NCBI GenBank assembly: GCA_022837595.1
Contig: JALHFX010000012.1
Location: 1-64,000, forward strand
Origin: Propionibacterium sp.
GTDB taxonomy: Bacteria; Actinomycetota; Actinomycetes; Propionibacteriales; Propionibacteriaceae
Direction of reading: 5' to 3'
Length of the DNA: 64,000 nt
Part shown: positions 26,046 to 34,875 of the stretch, one piece after another
How the letters are laid out: every line of letters starts with the position of its first letter
How positions within the stretch are numbered: position 1 is the first letter of the stretch
Notes under the pieces: generated by a model
The model's input: the letters and a program-made list of their open reading frames with translations, nothing else
What the model was told of the DNA's origin: nothing
Database searches by the model: none
Translations under genes and position numbers: made by a program

Positions 26046-27395
26046 TCAGCGATCCTTACGCTTGGCTCTCGCCCTGATCTGGATATGGACAGGGCTGCCC
26101 TCGAATCCGAAGTCCTCGCGTAGACGCCGTTCGATGAAGCGCACATAGGGCGGGTCCAGCTGGCCCGAGGTAAACAGGGCGAACGTGGGCGGCGCTGTAT
26201 GGGCCTGGGTCCCGAACAGGATCCGCGGCTGCTTCCCACCGCGCACAGGATGCGGGTGAGCGGCAACCACGCGTCCGAGGAACGAATTCAGCTGCCCAGT
26301 GGTGACTCGAGTCTCCCACCCCTTCAGTGCCAGCTGAATAGCCTTCGACAGCTTGTCAACATTTCGGCCTGTGAGCGCGGAAATATTCACCGACGGAGCC
26401 CAATCCCACGCATTCAGATCGCGCTCGATTTCACGATTGAGATAACGTCGGCGTTCTTCGTCGGTCAGATCCCATTTATTGAAGGCGATCACCATCGCCT
26501 TGCCCGCCTGCTCGACCTGCGACAAGATCTTGAGATCCTGCTCGGAAACCGGTTCGGAAGCATCGATCACCACGACACAGCATTCAGCGCGCTCAATCGC
26601 GGCCTGGGTGCGCAGCCAGGCATAGTATTCACTACCGCTGGCCTCTTTCACTCTCTTGCGGATGCCCGCGGTGTCGATCAGCCGGAAGTCCTGGCCGCCA
26701 ATCCGGACGAATTCGTCCACCGGGTCAACCGTGGTGCCCGAGATATCCGAGACCACCGAACGGGTTGCGCCCGCCACCTTGTTCAGTAGCGATGATTTAC
26801 CGACATTCGGCTTACCGACGATCGCGACACGGCGCGGTCCGCCGATATCGGCCGGACGCAACGCATCGCTGTCAGGCAGCAACGCGACCATCGCGTCGAG
26901 CATGTCTCCGGTGCCGCGTCCATGCAGCGCCGAGACCGGCCAGGGCTCCCCCAGCCCGAGGTTCCACATGCTGGCCGTATCGGATTCGCCGCGCTGATCG
27001 TCCACCTTATTGGCAGCCAGCACAACCGGCTTGCGGCTACGCCGTAACACCTGGACGACAGCTTCGTCCTCATCGGTCGTGCCGACGGTGGCATCCGCGA
27101 CGAAGATCACGGCATCGGCCAGCTGAATGGCGATCTCGGCTTGTTCGGCGATCTGTGCGGCCATGCCCTTGGCATCCGAGGCCCAGCCGCCGGTGTCGAC
27201 GAGCACGAACTCCCGCCCGGCCCACTCGGCGTCGTAGCTCACTCGGTCGCGGGTGACCCCTGGAGTGTCCTGGACGACCGCCTCTCTTCTACCGAGGATG
27301 CGGTTCACGAGCGTCGATTTGCCCACATTGGGTCGTCCGACCACGGCAACGATAGGGCGTTCGGCGGGCGGTTCGATTTCGGTGGGTTCACTCAC
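26046..27395 (-). CDS. der: Ribosome-assembly GTPase Der (EngA)
   Basis: About 449 residues with two consecutive GTPase domains and a C-terminal KH-like domain. The first G domain has [14 protein letters not shown] and NKVD; the second has [14 protein letters not shown] and NKWD. Der binds the 50S subunit during assembly. The frame is open up to a TTG at 27461 that overlaps the cmk stop by 4 nt; I prefer the GTG at 27395 ([10 protein letters not shown]), which leaves a short acidic leader, but the longer form (471 aa) cannot be excluded. Part of the tyrA-cmk-der string. Confidence 0.93.
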   Translation of the reverse strand: MSEPTEIEPPAERPIVAVVGRPNVGKSTLVNRILGRREAVVQDTPGVTRDRVSYDAEWAGREFVLVDTGGWASDAKGMAAQIAEQAEIAIQLADAVIFVADATVGTTDEDEAVVQVLRRSRKPVVLAANKVDDQRGESDTASMWNLGLGEPWPVSALHGRGTGDMLDAMVALLPDSDALRPADIGGPRRVAIVGKPNVGKSSLLNKVAGATRSVVSDISGTTVDPVDEFVRIGGQDFRLIDTAGIRKRVKEASGSEYYAWLRTQAAIERAECCVVVIDASEPVSEQDLKILSQVEQAGKAMVIAFNKWDLTDEERRRYLNREIERDLNAWDWAPSVNISALTGRNVDKLSKAIQLALKGWETRVTTGQLNSFLGRVVAAHPHPVRGGKQPRILFGTQAHTAPPTFALFTSGQLDPPYVRFIERRLREDFGFEGSPVHIQIRARAKRKDR

Positions 27396-27457
27396 CCGCT
27401 CAACGCTACCCGACCTGCTCGCATCGGGACCGACGCTGCCCGCACAACGCTGAACGC

Positions 27458-28144
27458 TCAAGCCGGTGTGCGCAACTCCTCTGGTACCAGTTCGATAACC
27501 TTCTCGACGACCTGTTCGAGGGTGAGCTCGCTCGAATCGATCAGCACGACTCCGTTGGCCGCGGTCTCGAATTCGCTGGACTCCGCATCGGCAGCATCGC
27601 GTCCGATCACCTGTTCAGTGACGGTCTTCGTATCGGCTGCGCCGGCCAGTTCAGCTTCACGACGTGCGATTCGCCGCTGCGGATCAGCTTGCAGCAGGAT
27701 CCGCAGGTCGGCGTCGGGTGCGACCACCGTGGTGATATCGCGCCCCTCGACGATGATGCGTCCGGCATTCGTGATGATCTCGCGCATCCGTGAATTGAGG
27801 AGGTTGCGCGCCGCCCGGATACGTGCGTAACCAGAGACCATGCCCGAAACCTCCGGTTGATGCAGCCGTTCGGTGATGTCGACGCCGTCAAGTCGTATCG
27901 CGAACTGCTTCGGTGAAGTAGTGATCTCCATCGGTAATTGCGCCGTAGCCGTGATCACTGCTTCCTCGTCGTCGGCCGGAATCCCGTGATCGGAGCACCA
28001 GACCGTCAGCGCACGATACATCGAGCCGGAGTCCAGATAACAGCAATCGAGTCGAGTGGCGACCTCGCGTGAAGTCGACGACTTGCCGGCTCCGCTGGGA
28101 CCGTCTACCGCGATCACCAGCGCGGGGCGTTTGGCAGCGTTCAC
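27458..28144 (-). CDS. cmk: Cytidylate kinase
   Basis: 228 residues. Walker [10 protein letters not shown] is near residue 15, [10 protein letters not shown] binds CMP, and [20 protein letters not shown] is the family-specific segment. It phosphorylates CMP and dCMP. The GTG at 28144 is preceded by a distant GGAGAGGA. It lies between tyrA and der, a conserved actinobacterial pairing that couples nucleotide supply to ribosome assembly genes only by position. Confidence 0.94.
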   Translation of the reverse strand: MNAAKRPALVIAVDGPSGAGKSSTSREVATRLDCCYLDSGSMYRALTVWCSDHGIPADDEEAVITATAQLPMEITTSPKQFAIRLDGVDITERLHQPEVSGMVSGYARIRAARNLLNSRMREIITNAGRIIVEGRDITTVVAPDADLRILLQADPQRRIARREAELAGAADTKTVTEQVIGRDAADAESSEFETAANGVVLIDSSELTLEQVVEKVIELVPEELRTPA

Positions 28145-28200
28145 AATGATTCTTCATCCTCTCCGGGGTAAGCCCGATGTCAACTCAGTCCAGCGGTGAA

Positions 28201-29268
28201 TCAGGAGCGCAGGCCCCAGCCTTGTTCGCGGATCAGCTGCCGCAGCGCGTCAGCGCGGTCTGGCGCCACCGCTATGGACAGATAACCTGCCGGACGTTCG
28301 GTGTCATGCTCGATCGACAGATCCTCGATGTTGACGCCGTTGGTCGTGATGCTGGCGAACAACTGCCCGAGTGCGCCGGGCGCGTCCGGGATCTCAACAA
28401 CCACCGAGACGACCTCGCCGGGACGTTTGCCCCGCTTTCCGGGCAACGCCCGGACACCCTCGTTGCCGCGGTTGAGCAGGTCGATCACGACTCGCGGATC
28501 GTCGATCGCGTCGATCAGATGATCCAGATCATCGCGCAATGCCACCAGTTGTTCGCGGATCAGCGTGGTATTCGCCGAGACGATCTGGCGCCACATCGTG
28601 ACATCGGATGCTGCAATACGGGTGACATCGCGCACCCCCTGACCCGCCAACCGCAGGTCTTCGGGTGGCACTTGGGCCAGTCTGGCCGCCGTCAGGCTGC
28701 TCATCAGCTGGGGAAAGTGGCTGACTTCAGCGACCGCTCGATCATGTTCACCAGGATCGAGTTCCCGGATCCGGGCCTGACAAGTACTGGCCAGCACTCG
28801 CACCCGCGCGACGGTCCACTGAGGATTCTCTGGACGCGCAGTGATCACCCAGGTGCGATCGACGAAGAGCTCCGAGGCTGCGGTCAACGGGCCGGATTGA
28901 TGGGAGCCCGCCATCGGATGCCCGCCGACGTAGCGAGCCAGATTGATGCGCAGGGCTTGTAGATCGGAGGCGATTCGAGCTTTGACCGAGCCGACATCGG
29001 TAATCACCGCGCTCGGATATCTTTCCAGGCTCTCCGCGACGAGCTGAGGGATCACGGCCGGCGGGGTCGCGATGACGACGAGTTTCACCTCTGAAGGGTC
29101 GGGGTCTTCCAGGCGTCCAGCTCCGCGTCCGGCGGCGACGATCGCATGGGAGCGATCGCGGTCTTTCAGGTGGACAACCGCGCCCGCCTCGCTCAACGCA
29201 CAGCCGATGGAAGCACCAACAAGCCCGGCGCCGATGATCAGCGTCGGCGAGATCTGATCGATACTCAC
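28201..29268 (-). CDS. tyrA: Prephenate dehydrogenase with C-terminal ACT domain
   Basis: 355 residues. A Rossmann fold opens with TLIIGAGLVGASIG, followed by VGGHPMAGSHQSG (prephenate binding) and a helical dimerisation region. The C-terminal 75 residues form an ACT domain (VVVEIPDAPGALGQLFASITTNGVNIEDL) that usually mediates tyrosine feedback. It oxidises prephenate to 4-hydroxyphenylpyruvate. The GTG at 29268 lies one base after the prcA stop, so the gene is read as part of the prcB-prcA transcript. The open frame continues upstream across prcA, but that part is a shadow. Confidence 0.93.
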   Translation of the reverse strand: MSIDQISPTLIIGAGLVGASIGCALSEAGAVVHLKDRDRSHAIVAAGRGAGRLEDPDPSEVKLVVIATPPAVIPQLVAESLERYPSAVITDVGSVKARIASDLQALRINLARYVGGHPMAGSHQSGPLTAASELFVDRTWVITARPENPQWTVARVRVLASTCQARIRELDPGEHDRAVAEVSHFPQLMSSLTAARLAQVPPEDLRLAGQGVRDVTRIAASDVTMWRQIVSANTTLIREQLVALRDDLDHLIDAIDDPRVVIDLLNRGNEGVRALPGKRGKRPGEVVSVVVEIPDAPGALGQLFASITTNGVNIEDLSIEHDTERPAGYLSIAVAPDRADALRQLIREQGWGLRS

Positions 29269-29269
29269 G

Positions 29270-29941
29270 TCAGTGGTTGCCCAACAGCTGGTTGAGTTCG
29301 ACGGTACCGACCCTGCGGAAGGTGCGCACCTGCGTGCGGGTGCGATCCAGCACGGCCACTTCGAGGGCAACGCCATCGGAGAAGCCCGCCGAAGCCAGCT
29401 TGACAGCATCCCCCAGGTCGGCATCGGCCGCGAAGCTCTTGCCGATCGCTGCGTGTAGCGTCTCGGCAGCACCCCCGATCACGGTGAAACCGGGCTCATC
29501 GAAGATCGTGCCGTCGAAACCGATCCGAAAGATCTGATCCTGATCGGCGGTCTGCCCGAGTTCGGCAACGCTCAGCTCCACCTCGAAGGGCTTGTCGATT
29601 CCGGAGCTGAAGGCGGCACCGAGCTGTTGAGCATACTGATTGGCCAGGCCACGACCGGTGACGTCGCGACGATCGTAGGAATACCCGCGCAGATCGGCAT
29701 ACTGGATGCCGGCAATGCGCAGATTCTCGAATTCGTTGTACCGGCCGACGGCGGCAAATCCGATCCGGTCGTAGATTTCGGAGACCTTGTGCAACGTGTG
29801 GCTGGGGTTTTCCGCGACGAACGCGATGCCGTCGCGATACCGCAGTACCACCACCGAGCGGCCCCTGGAGATCCCCTTACGGGCGAACTCGGCACGGTCT
29901 TTCATCTGCTGCTCGGGAGCAACATAGAACGGCAGGCTCAC
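29270..29941 (-). CDS. prcA: 20S proteasome alpha subunit
   Basis: 223 residues. The N-terminus [23 protein letters not shown] and the segment [26 protein letters not shown] are typical actinobacterial PrcA. Lys52 in LHK aligns by position with the mycobacterial pocket lysine (K52) that docks the C-termini of activators, so the gate surface looks functional. Alpha rings form the outer rings of the 20S core and control entry. The ATG overlaps the prcB stop by 4 nt. Shorter at the C-terminus than the mycobacterial protein. Followed by tyrA after one base rather than pafA. Confidence 0.95.
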   Translation of the reverse strand: MSLPFYVAPEQQMKDRAEFARKGISRGRSVVVLRYRDGIAFVAENPSHTLHKVSEIYDRIGFAAVGRYNEFENLRIAGIQYADLRGYSYDRRDVTGRGLANQYAQQLGAAFSSGIDKPFEVELSVAELGQTADQDQIFRIGFDGTIFDEPGFTVIGGAAETLHAAIGKSFAADADLGDAVKLASAGFSDGVALEVAVLDRTRTQVRTFRRVGTVELNQLLGNH

Positions 29942-30705
29942 AGCATCTCCAGTACTCGGGTGGTGATGGCGGCGACCTGGTCGCTGGTGAGTTGACGCAC
30001 TCCTTGGTGGCTGGCGCTCATCACCACCGGGAAGATCTTGCGAGCCAGATCTGGCCCGCCGGTGGCGGAGTCGTCGTCCGCCGCGTCATAAAGCGATCTG
30101 ATCGCAGCAGCGATTGCCTCCTCTTCGCCAAGCTCTGGACGATGAGTCTTCTTCAACGAACCGCGCGCGAAAGCCGCACCTGACCCGATCGCGTGGAAAC
30201 CGGTCTCTTCGTAACGTCCGCCGGTCGCGTCGTAGCTGAAGATGCGTCCCTGCTGACGCTGAAGGTCCCAGCCGGCCAGCATCGGGATGACGGCCAACCC
30301 GGCCATCGCTTGCGACAGATTGCTCCGCACCAGTGCACCCAGCCGGTTGGCCTTGCCGTCGAGGCTCAGGGGGAGGCCTTCGACTTTCTCGTAGTGTTGC
30401 AACTCAACCTGGAAGAGACGGACGAGCTCGATCGCGATGCCGGCCACGCCTGCGATGCCGATGATCGTGTACTCGTCGGCGGTGAAGACTTTTTCGATGT
30501 CGCGCTGTGCGATGATATTGCCCATCGTCGCACGCCGATCACCCGCCATCACTACGCCATTCGTGAATGCCGCCGCCACGATCGTGGTGCCGTGCGGCGC
30601 GAGCTCAGCACCGGTGTCGGTCGGCTTCGGTAACGATTCAGGAGCGACGCGCGCGGCGTAGTGTGAAAACGAACTGGTGAGTTCGACAGTCCCGGAGTTC
30701 TCCAT
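29938..30705 (-). CDS. prcB: 20S proteasome beta subunit (catalytic)
   Basis: 255 residues. A 39-residue propeptide ends at HG and exposes Thr40 ([12 protein letters not shown]) as the N-terminal nucleophile after self-cleavage. [19 protein letters not shown] and [15 protein letters not shown] are conserved catalytic-ring segments. It forms the two inner rings of the proteasome. TAGGCT lies 9 nt before the ATG and there is no ribosome site, so the mRNA is probably near-leaderless. In most actinobacteria pup and dop lie immediately upstream; here a polysaccharide deacetylase gene diverges instead. Confidence 0.95.
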   Translation of the reverse strand: MENSGTVELTSSFSHYAARVAPESLPKPTDTGAELAPHGTTIVAAAFTNGVVMAGDRRATMGNIIAQRDIEKVFTADEYTIIGIAGVAGIAIELVRLFQVELQHYEKVEGLPLSLDGKANRLGALVRSNLSQAMAGLAVIPMLAGWDLQRQQGRIFSYDATGGRYEETGFHAIGSGAAFARGSLKKTHRPELGEEEAIAAAIRSLYDAADDDSATGGPDLARKIFPVVMSASHQGVRQLTSDQVAAITTRVLEML

Positions 30706-30714
30706 GATTGAGAA

Positions 30715-30720
30715 AGCCTA
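30715..30720 (-). promoter_or_regulatory. Candidate -10 element (TAGGCT) of prcB-prcA-tyrA
   Basis: TAGGCT on the minus strand ends 9 nt before the prcB ATG. The same hexamer precedes fmt. This implies that prcBA has its own promoter and is not the tail of a pup operon. Confidence 0.4.
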
Positions 30721-30798
30721 CCTGCTCGATCTGCTGCGCTGGTCAGAGCCCGAAAGCACCGGACAAAACTGGCCCGCGCGTCACGGCGGCGTGATCGC

Positions 30799-30833
30799 GG
30801 TAACGGGGTCGTCCCCGCTTACCATTAGATGGT
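30799..30833. promoter_or_regulatory. Overlapping palindromes in the prcB/deacetylase divergent region
   Basis: GGTAACGGGG and CCCCGCTTACC (30799-30823) form a stem of ten pairs with one bulged base and a 4-nt loop. ACCAT-TAG-ATGGT (30821-30833) overlaps its end. They sit about 55 bp before the deacetylase GTG and 95 bp from prcB and could be operators or an mRNA hairpin. Confidence 0.35.
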
Positions 30834-30887
30834 CGCCCGGATCCCATTTTGCCGGGCAATGGCCAGTCGATCGGGAGAAGTCCAGAA

Positions 30888-32444
30888 GTGAACACCCCTG
30901 CTGCGCCGAGACCTCGGCGCCTCGTTCGGTTCCTCGTCTTTGGCGCCGTTGGCATGCTGCTTGCGGGCTGCGCCGAGCCACCTGCGACGCCGGATTGGAC
31001 GCCACCGCCGTGGAACGATCGTCCAGGAACCCGACTTGCTGCGACGACGGTGGATGACACCACCGATCTCAACGATCTGGGCTTCGTCAACCGCCGGATA
31101 CGCAACGATGCGATCGGCTATCAGGCCCGCTATGTGCTGATCCCCGGTGCCGACCAATTCAACCAGCGCGTCGACCAGTGGATCCGCCAGCCGCTGACCG
31201 GCGCCACTTTTGTTCCGGAAGCGTTCCCGGTCGGTTCAGGCCTTGCCGACCGCGGATGTGCGGAGGGCTCGCTCGGTTGGGATGCGAACCGAGTGCTCAC
31301 CGACCCAGCCACCGGCCCCGTCAACGGAACCGGAACCGCCCTCACCTGCGACATCGTTGCCGCTTTCGGGACAACCGTGGGCGTAGGGATGCGCGCTGTG
31401 AGCGGCACGAACGGTGAGGCTGACTCTGACGAGATGACCACGCTCTATGTCGATCTTGCTACGGACACCATCATCGATTCCGTGGATTTATGGACACCGG
31501 AGGCACCCGCGCAGCTCTGGACCAGCGCGGTCGAGCAGCTTCGCCGCCAAGCAGGCGGGCTGAGCACCGCACCGATCGAGGCGCCTGCCGATGATCAGAT
31601 CGCACTCGCAGCACAGGCCTTCACCAACCCGCGAGGACAAAGCGACGGATCGGCAGTTCTCGTGCTGCCAGCCGGGATCTCAGCTCCCGAACTGACCGGA
31701 CTCGGCATCGAACAAACCACCGAGCCGGTGGAAGTGAGCGTCGAGGCGGCCGTACTCACCGAATGGCAGAGCCCTGCCGCTGCTGCACTGAGCAGCCAAC
31801 AGGGCGAGCCATTCGCGGGCATGCCCGAATGGAGCCCAACGCTGCCGATCGACTGCTCGTTGCACAGCTGCGTGGCGTTGACCTACGACGATGGGCCCGG
31901 TCAACTCACACCCCAGCTCCTCGAAACCCTGAAGGCACGCCAGGCCGGTGCCACGTTCTTCGAGTTGTGCACCAACGTGAAGGCGAACCCCGAGATCACC
32001 AAGCAGGTGGGCGCCAGCGGCTACGAACTCGCCAGCCATACGATGACTCATCCCCAACTCACCTCGCTGTCCGCCGAGAAGGTCGATGCCGAAGTCAATG
32101 GCTGCGCAAACATGATCGCCGGACTCACCGGTAAGCCCGTGACGCTCTTCCGGCCCCCATACGGAGCGGTCAACGCCGAGGTGATCAGCGCCGCCGACAA
32201 ACCCGCGATCTTCTGGTCGATCGATACCAACGACTGGCAGCGACCGGGTGTCGCGGCTCTCATCGAGCGTTCGGTGCCGACCGCGACTCCGGGCGACATC
32301 ATCTTGTTCCACGATATTCACCCCGACTCGGTTGCGGCCGCCGGGCAGGTCGTCGACGGCCTCAAAGACCGTGGCCTCACCCCGGTCTCGGTGACGCAGT
32401 TGTTCAACGGATCAGTCCCTGCGGGACTGGTGATCAAGAAGTGA
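30888..32444 (+). CDS. Exported lipoprotein polysaccharide deacetylase (NodB domain)
   Basis: 518 residues. A signal sequence ends in the lipobox LLAGC (about residue 25), so the mature protein is lipid-anchored outside the membrane. Residues about 45-320 form an ectodomain I cannot name, and the C-terminal 200 residues are a NodB deacetylase. NodB motifs are TYDDGPG (catalytic and metal Asp), SHTMTH (metal His pair) and FRPPYGA. It likely removes acetyl groups from peptidoglycan or another wall glycan, a lysozyme-resistance role in relatives. GTG 30888 has GGGAGAAG 7 nt upstream. A 10-codon ORF (MASRSGEVQK, from 30859) ends in a TGA overlapping this GTG. The stop overlaps the next gene by 4 nt. 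Confidence 0.85.
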   Translation: MNTPAAPRPRRLVRFLVFGAVGMLLAGCAEPPATPDWTPPPWNDRPGTRLAATTVDDTTDLNDLGFVNRRIRNDAIGYQARYVLIPGADQFNQRVDQWIRQPLTGATFVPEAFPVGSGLADRGCAEGSLGWDANRVLTDPATGPVNGTGTALTCDIVAAFGTTVGVGMRAVSGTNGEADSDEMTTLYVDLATDTIIDSVDLWTPEAPAQLWTSAVEQLRRQAGGLSTAPIEAPADDQIALAAQAFTNPRGQSDGSAVLVLPAGISAPELTGLGIEQTTEPVEVSVEAAVLTEWQSPAAAALSSQQGEPFAGMPEWSPTLPIDCSLHSCVALTYDDGPGQLTPQLLETLKARQAGATFFELCTNVKANPEITKQVGASGYELASHTMTHPQLTSLSAEKVDAEVNGCANMIAGLTGKPVTLFRPPYGAVNAEVISAADKPAIFWSIDTNDWQRPGVAALIERSVPTATPGDIILFHDIHPDSVAAAGQVVDGLKDRGLTPVSVTQLFNGSVPAGLVIKK

Positions 32445-33055
32445 GCAAAAATTACTATAAATCGAAGCCACGCCTGACCCGGGCGGGCAGACTCGTCCGA
32501 ACGACAGTGCTTGTGGTCTTCCTCATCGGCCTCGGATATGCCGCAACGCTCGGTCCAGTGCACGCAGCGAGGGCCAAGGCCAAGATCCTTGATGGCAGCC
32601 AACCGGTTGAGATCACCGAAAGCCTTACCATCACCCCCGCCGCGTACTGGCTCGATGAGCCGCTCGTTGAGCCACTCGTCGAGTTGCCCATCGTGCCGGA
32701 CCTGAATTCCTGGGCGGTTTACTTCGGCGCTCAGAACGGGACTGTGCTGCGTTCGCCTGACCGGCGGCTAACCATTGAGGTCGACGACCTGGGGCAGGGC
32801 TCAGCTTCGGACGCAGAAAGCATCCTGCGCGAGCGGGCTCAACGGATCCTCGGCAAGAATGCTGAGGTACCGGCCATTCGCACTGAAACGATGGCCTCCG
32901 GATCGACCCTGTGGCATCTGGACGCGGATGGGGTGCTCCTTGCCGTGGTCGACCACGACGGCGAATTGGTCGGTCTCAGAGCTCAAACCAGTGGCGGTGA
33001 ATCTATCGAGAGCTACCGGCCAGCGATCGGGCAGCTGGTCGAAACGATCGCATAG
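32441..33055 (+). CDS. Hypothetical exported or membrane-anchored protein, partner of the deacetylase
   Basis: 204 residues. A basic N-terminus is followed by one hydrophobic segment (about 19-37) and AHA-like residues that could be a signal-peptide cleavage site or an anchor. The rest is an acidic soluble domain with no family I recognise. GTG 32441 overlaps the deacetylase stop by 4 nt (GTGA), so the two are co-translated, which suggests a shared task at the cell wall. Convergent with trmI, 28 nt between stops. Confidence 0.7.
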   Translation: MSKNYYKSKPRLTRAGRLVRTTVLVVFLIGLGYAATLGPVHAARAKAKILDGSQPVEITESLTITPAAYWLDEPLVEPLVELPIVPDLNSWAVYFGAQNGTVLRSPDRRLTIEVDDLGQGSASDAESILRERAQRILGKNAEVPAIRTETMASGSTLWHLDADGVLLAVVDHDGELVGLRAQTSGGESIESYRPAIGQLVETIA

Positions 33056-33083
33056 CCGTTCGGCTGCGTGCCAGTCATCGGAT

Positions 33084-34034
33084 TTAGCCGAACTCCTCGG
33101 CTCGGGCCTTGTTCGCCGCCAGATGTTCGGGACGCAGATTGCGTGGGATCGGACCGACATAGTCGGGCCCGTAAGCTCCAGCGGCCGGACGACGTTTGCG
33201 TAGTGGTGCGCTCACCCCGGGCGCCATGCGTCTGGTCATCACCAAGAAACCGGTGTGCGCGGTGGTCGCATGCCCCGGCCTGATCGCGAGACCCTCCGCA
33301 TGCCAGTCGCGCACCATCACCTCAGACGCGGCCGGCTCGGTGAAACCACCGTGCGCACGTAAGGTATCCATCACCCTGCCCATCTGTGTGGTGGTCGCCA
33401 CATAGCAGCACAGGATGCCACCGGGCACCAGAACTCCGGCGACGGCCTCCAAGCAGTCCCACGGCGCCAGCATGTCGAGCACCGCACGGTCAATCGGCTC
33501 GTCGACGACGACATCGGCCAGATCGCCCAGGGTTAGCGTCCACGAAGGATGTGGTCCACCGACGAACTGTTCGACGTTCGCCCTGGCGACTTCAGCGAAC
33601 TCGGCGCGCCGCTCGTAGCTGTGCAGGCGTCCGGTCGGCCCGATTGCGCGCAACAGGGCCAGGCTGAGCGCACCGGAGCCAACACCGGCCTCCAAGACTC
33701 GCGCGCCGGGAAAGATATCGGCGCGCATCAGGATCTGCGCGGCATCCTTGGGATAGATCACCGCGGCTTCACGCGGCATCGACACCATGAACTCGTTGAG
33801 CAACGGTCGGAAAACCAAGTACTGAAGGCCACCGACAGTAGTGACCACCACACCTTCGGGTCGTCCGATGATGTCATCATGGGCCAGACCGCCCTTTGTA
33901 GTGTGAAAGGTCTTCCCGGGCTCCAGCAGCAGCGACTTGCGATGCCCCTTGGTATCGGTGAGTGAAACCCACTCCCCTTCGGTCAACGGGCCGGTACGCA
34001 CGCCTGAGAAAGCCGCCGGATCCGGATCAGTCAC
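33084..34034 (-). CDS. trmI: tRNA (adenine-58-N1)-methyltransferase
   Basis: 316 residues. The SAM-binding motif is ARVLEAGVGSGALSLALLRA, preceded by QYLVFRPLLNEFMVSMPREAAVIYPKDAAQI and followed by SYERRAEFAEVA, all typical of TrmI. It makes m1A58 in the T-loop of tRNAs, a stabilising modification. The GTG at 34034 overlaps the upstream HAD gene by 8 nt. In most actinobacteria the proteasomal ATPase gene (mpa/arc) follows directly; here convergent cell-wall genes lie there. Confidence 0.93.
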   Translation of the reverse strand: MTDPDPAAFSGVRTGPLTEGEWVSLTDTKGHRKSLLLEPGKTFHTTKGGLAHDDIIGRPEGVVVTTVGGLQYLVFRPLLNEFMVSMPREAAVIYPKDAAQILMRADIFPGARVLEAGVGSGALSLALLRAIGPTGRLHSYERRAEFAEVARANVEQFVGGPHPSWTLTLGDLADVVVDEPIDRAVLDMLAPWDCLEAVAGVLVPGGILCCYVATTTQMGRVMDTLRAHGGFTEPAASEVMVRDWHAEGLAIRPGHATTAHTGFLVMTRRMAPGVSAPLRKRRPAAGAYGPDYVGPIPRNLRPEHLAANKARAEEFG

Positions 34035-34740
34035 GCGCGATCCCTTTCACCTGATACCAGACCCGGCTCAGCTCATCAACACTGAGCCCGTCCAGTGTTG
34101 AGGTCAGGAGTTGCCCCGGGTACTCGTCGAGTTCCTGGATACAGGGCACCGCAATGACGACCGCTCCGGACGCGCGTCCGGCCGCGGTACCCGAGATCGT
34201 GTCTTCCATCACGATACAGTCGGCGGCACAGACTCCGAGCCGTTGTGCCGCCAATAGATAGCTGTCAGGAGCCGGTTTGCTGCGCGGCATCTCATCGCCG
34301 GCGATCACGACATCGAACACCCCCGGGCGCATCTTCGCCAAGGCAGTGTCGATCAACAGTCGCGGGCTGGCCGAAACCAAGGCCATCGGCACGGCGCGGT
34401 CCTGTAACTCATTGAGCAGTTCCTGCGCACCGGGACGCCACGGCAACGGTATTTCGTCGAGCCTGCGGATGACCTCCGCCACGATTTCAGCCCACAGCTC
34501 ACTGCCCGACATGTGGAATGGCTCACCGCGCTGCGCCTGGTAGGCGTCGAGGAGCCAAATGAGCGAATCCTCTTCGGAGACACCGCACAGATCGGCGATC
34601 TGGTCGTAGGTGCACGTCACACCGTAGGAGCCCATGATCTCGATCTGAGAGGCGATCCACAATGGCTCGGTGTCGGCCACCGTGCCGTCGAAATCCCACA
34701 GCACTGCGTGCGGTCTGGTCTGGCTTAGCATGCGCCCCAT
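34027..34740 (-). CDS. HAD-superfamily phosphatase (beta-phosphoglucomutase-like)
   Basis: About 237 residues. LWDFDGTVADTEPLW is motif I, SASPRLL is motif II, and KPAPDSYLLAAQRLG...CIVMEDTISGTAAGRASG gives motifs III and IV; a small helical cap lies between. Its substrates are probably small phosphorylated metabolites. The gene commonly precedes trmI in actinobacteria. ATG 34740 or 34731 is the likely start; the frame extends far upstream over the divergent sppA promoter but that part is not protein-like. Confidence 0.85.
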   Translation of the reverse strand: MGRMLSQTRPHAVLWDFDGTVADTEPLWIASQIEIMGSYGVTCTYDQIADLCGVSEEDSLIWLLDAYQAQRGEPFHMSGSELWAEIVAEVIRRLDEIPLPWRPGAQELLNELQDRAVPMALVSASPRLLIDTALAKMRPGVFDVVIAGDEMPRSKPAPDSYLLAAQRLGVCAADCIVMEDTISGTAAGRASGAVVIAVPCIQELDEYPGQLLTSTLDGLSVDELSRVWYQVKGIARD

Positions 34741-34819
34741 TGTCTCAGCCCGGCGGCATCGGGGCGAATCAGATCGTGTTGATCTCGCTCGTCTTGCCGG
34801 CGCATCTCGGATCTCTCGG

Positions 34820-34825
34820 GATAAT
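34820..34825 (+). promoter_or_regulatory. Candidate -10 element (GATAAT) of sppA
   Basis: GATAAT matches TATAAT at five positions and ends 8 nt before the ATG of the 13-codon leader ORF. No clear -35 is seen. Confidence 0.45.
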
Positions 34826-34833
34826 GGTCGCAA

Positions 34834-34875
34834 ATGTCCACGGTTTCTGCACCTGAAAGGGGTCTCCTCAGATGA
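34834..34875 (+). CDS. 13-codon, probably leaderless ORF overlapping the sppA start
   Basis: ATG 34834 encodes MSTVSAPERGLLR and stops at a TGA overlapping the sppA ATG (ATGA at 34872-34875). It begins 8 nt after a good -10 hexamer, so it would sit at the very 5' end of the mRNA. Ribosomes ending here could restart on sppA, although AAAGGGG within the ORF may also serve sppA as a ribosome site. Confidence 0.4.
   Translation: MSTVSAPERGLLR

Noticed and set aside
28201..29472. Longer tyrA start upstream of 29268
   Set aside because: The extra 68 codons lie inside prcA in another frame; GTG 29268 follows the prcA stop by one base and directly precedes the Rossmann strand.
30706..33083. Possible pup, dop or mpa gene on the minus strand between prcB and trmI
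   Set aside because: No minus-strand frame ends in GGE or GGQ or shows AAA or glutamine-synthetase-like motifs; the space is filled by two well-supported plus-strand genes.
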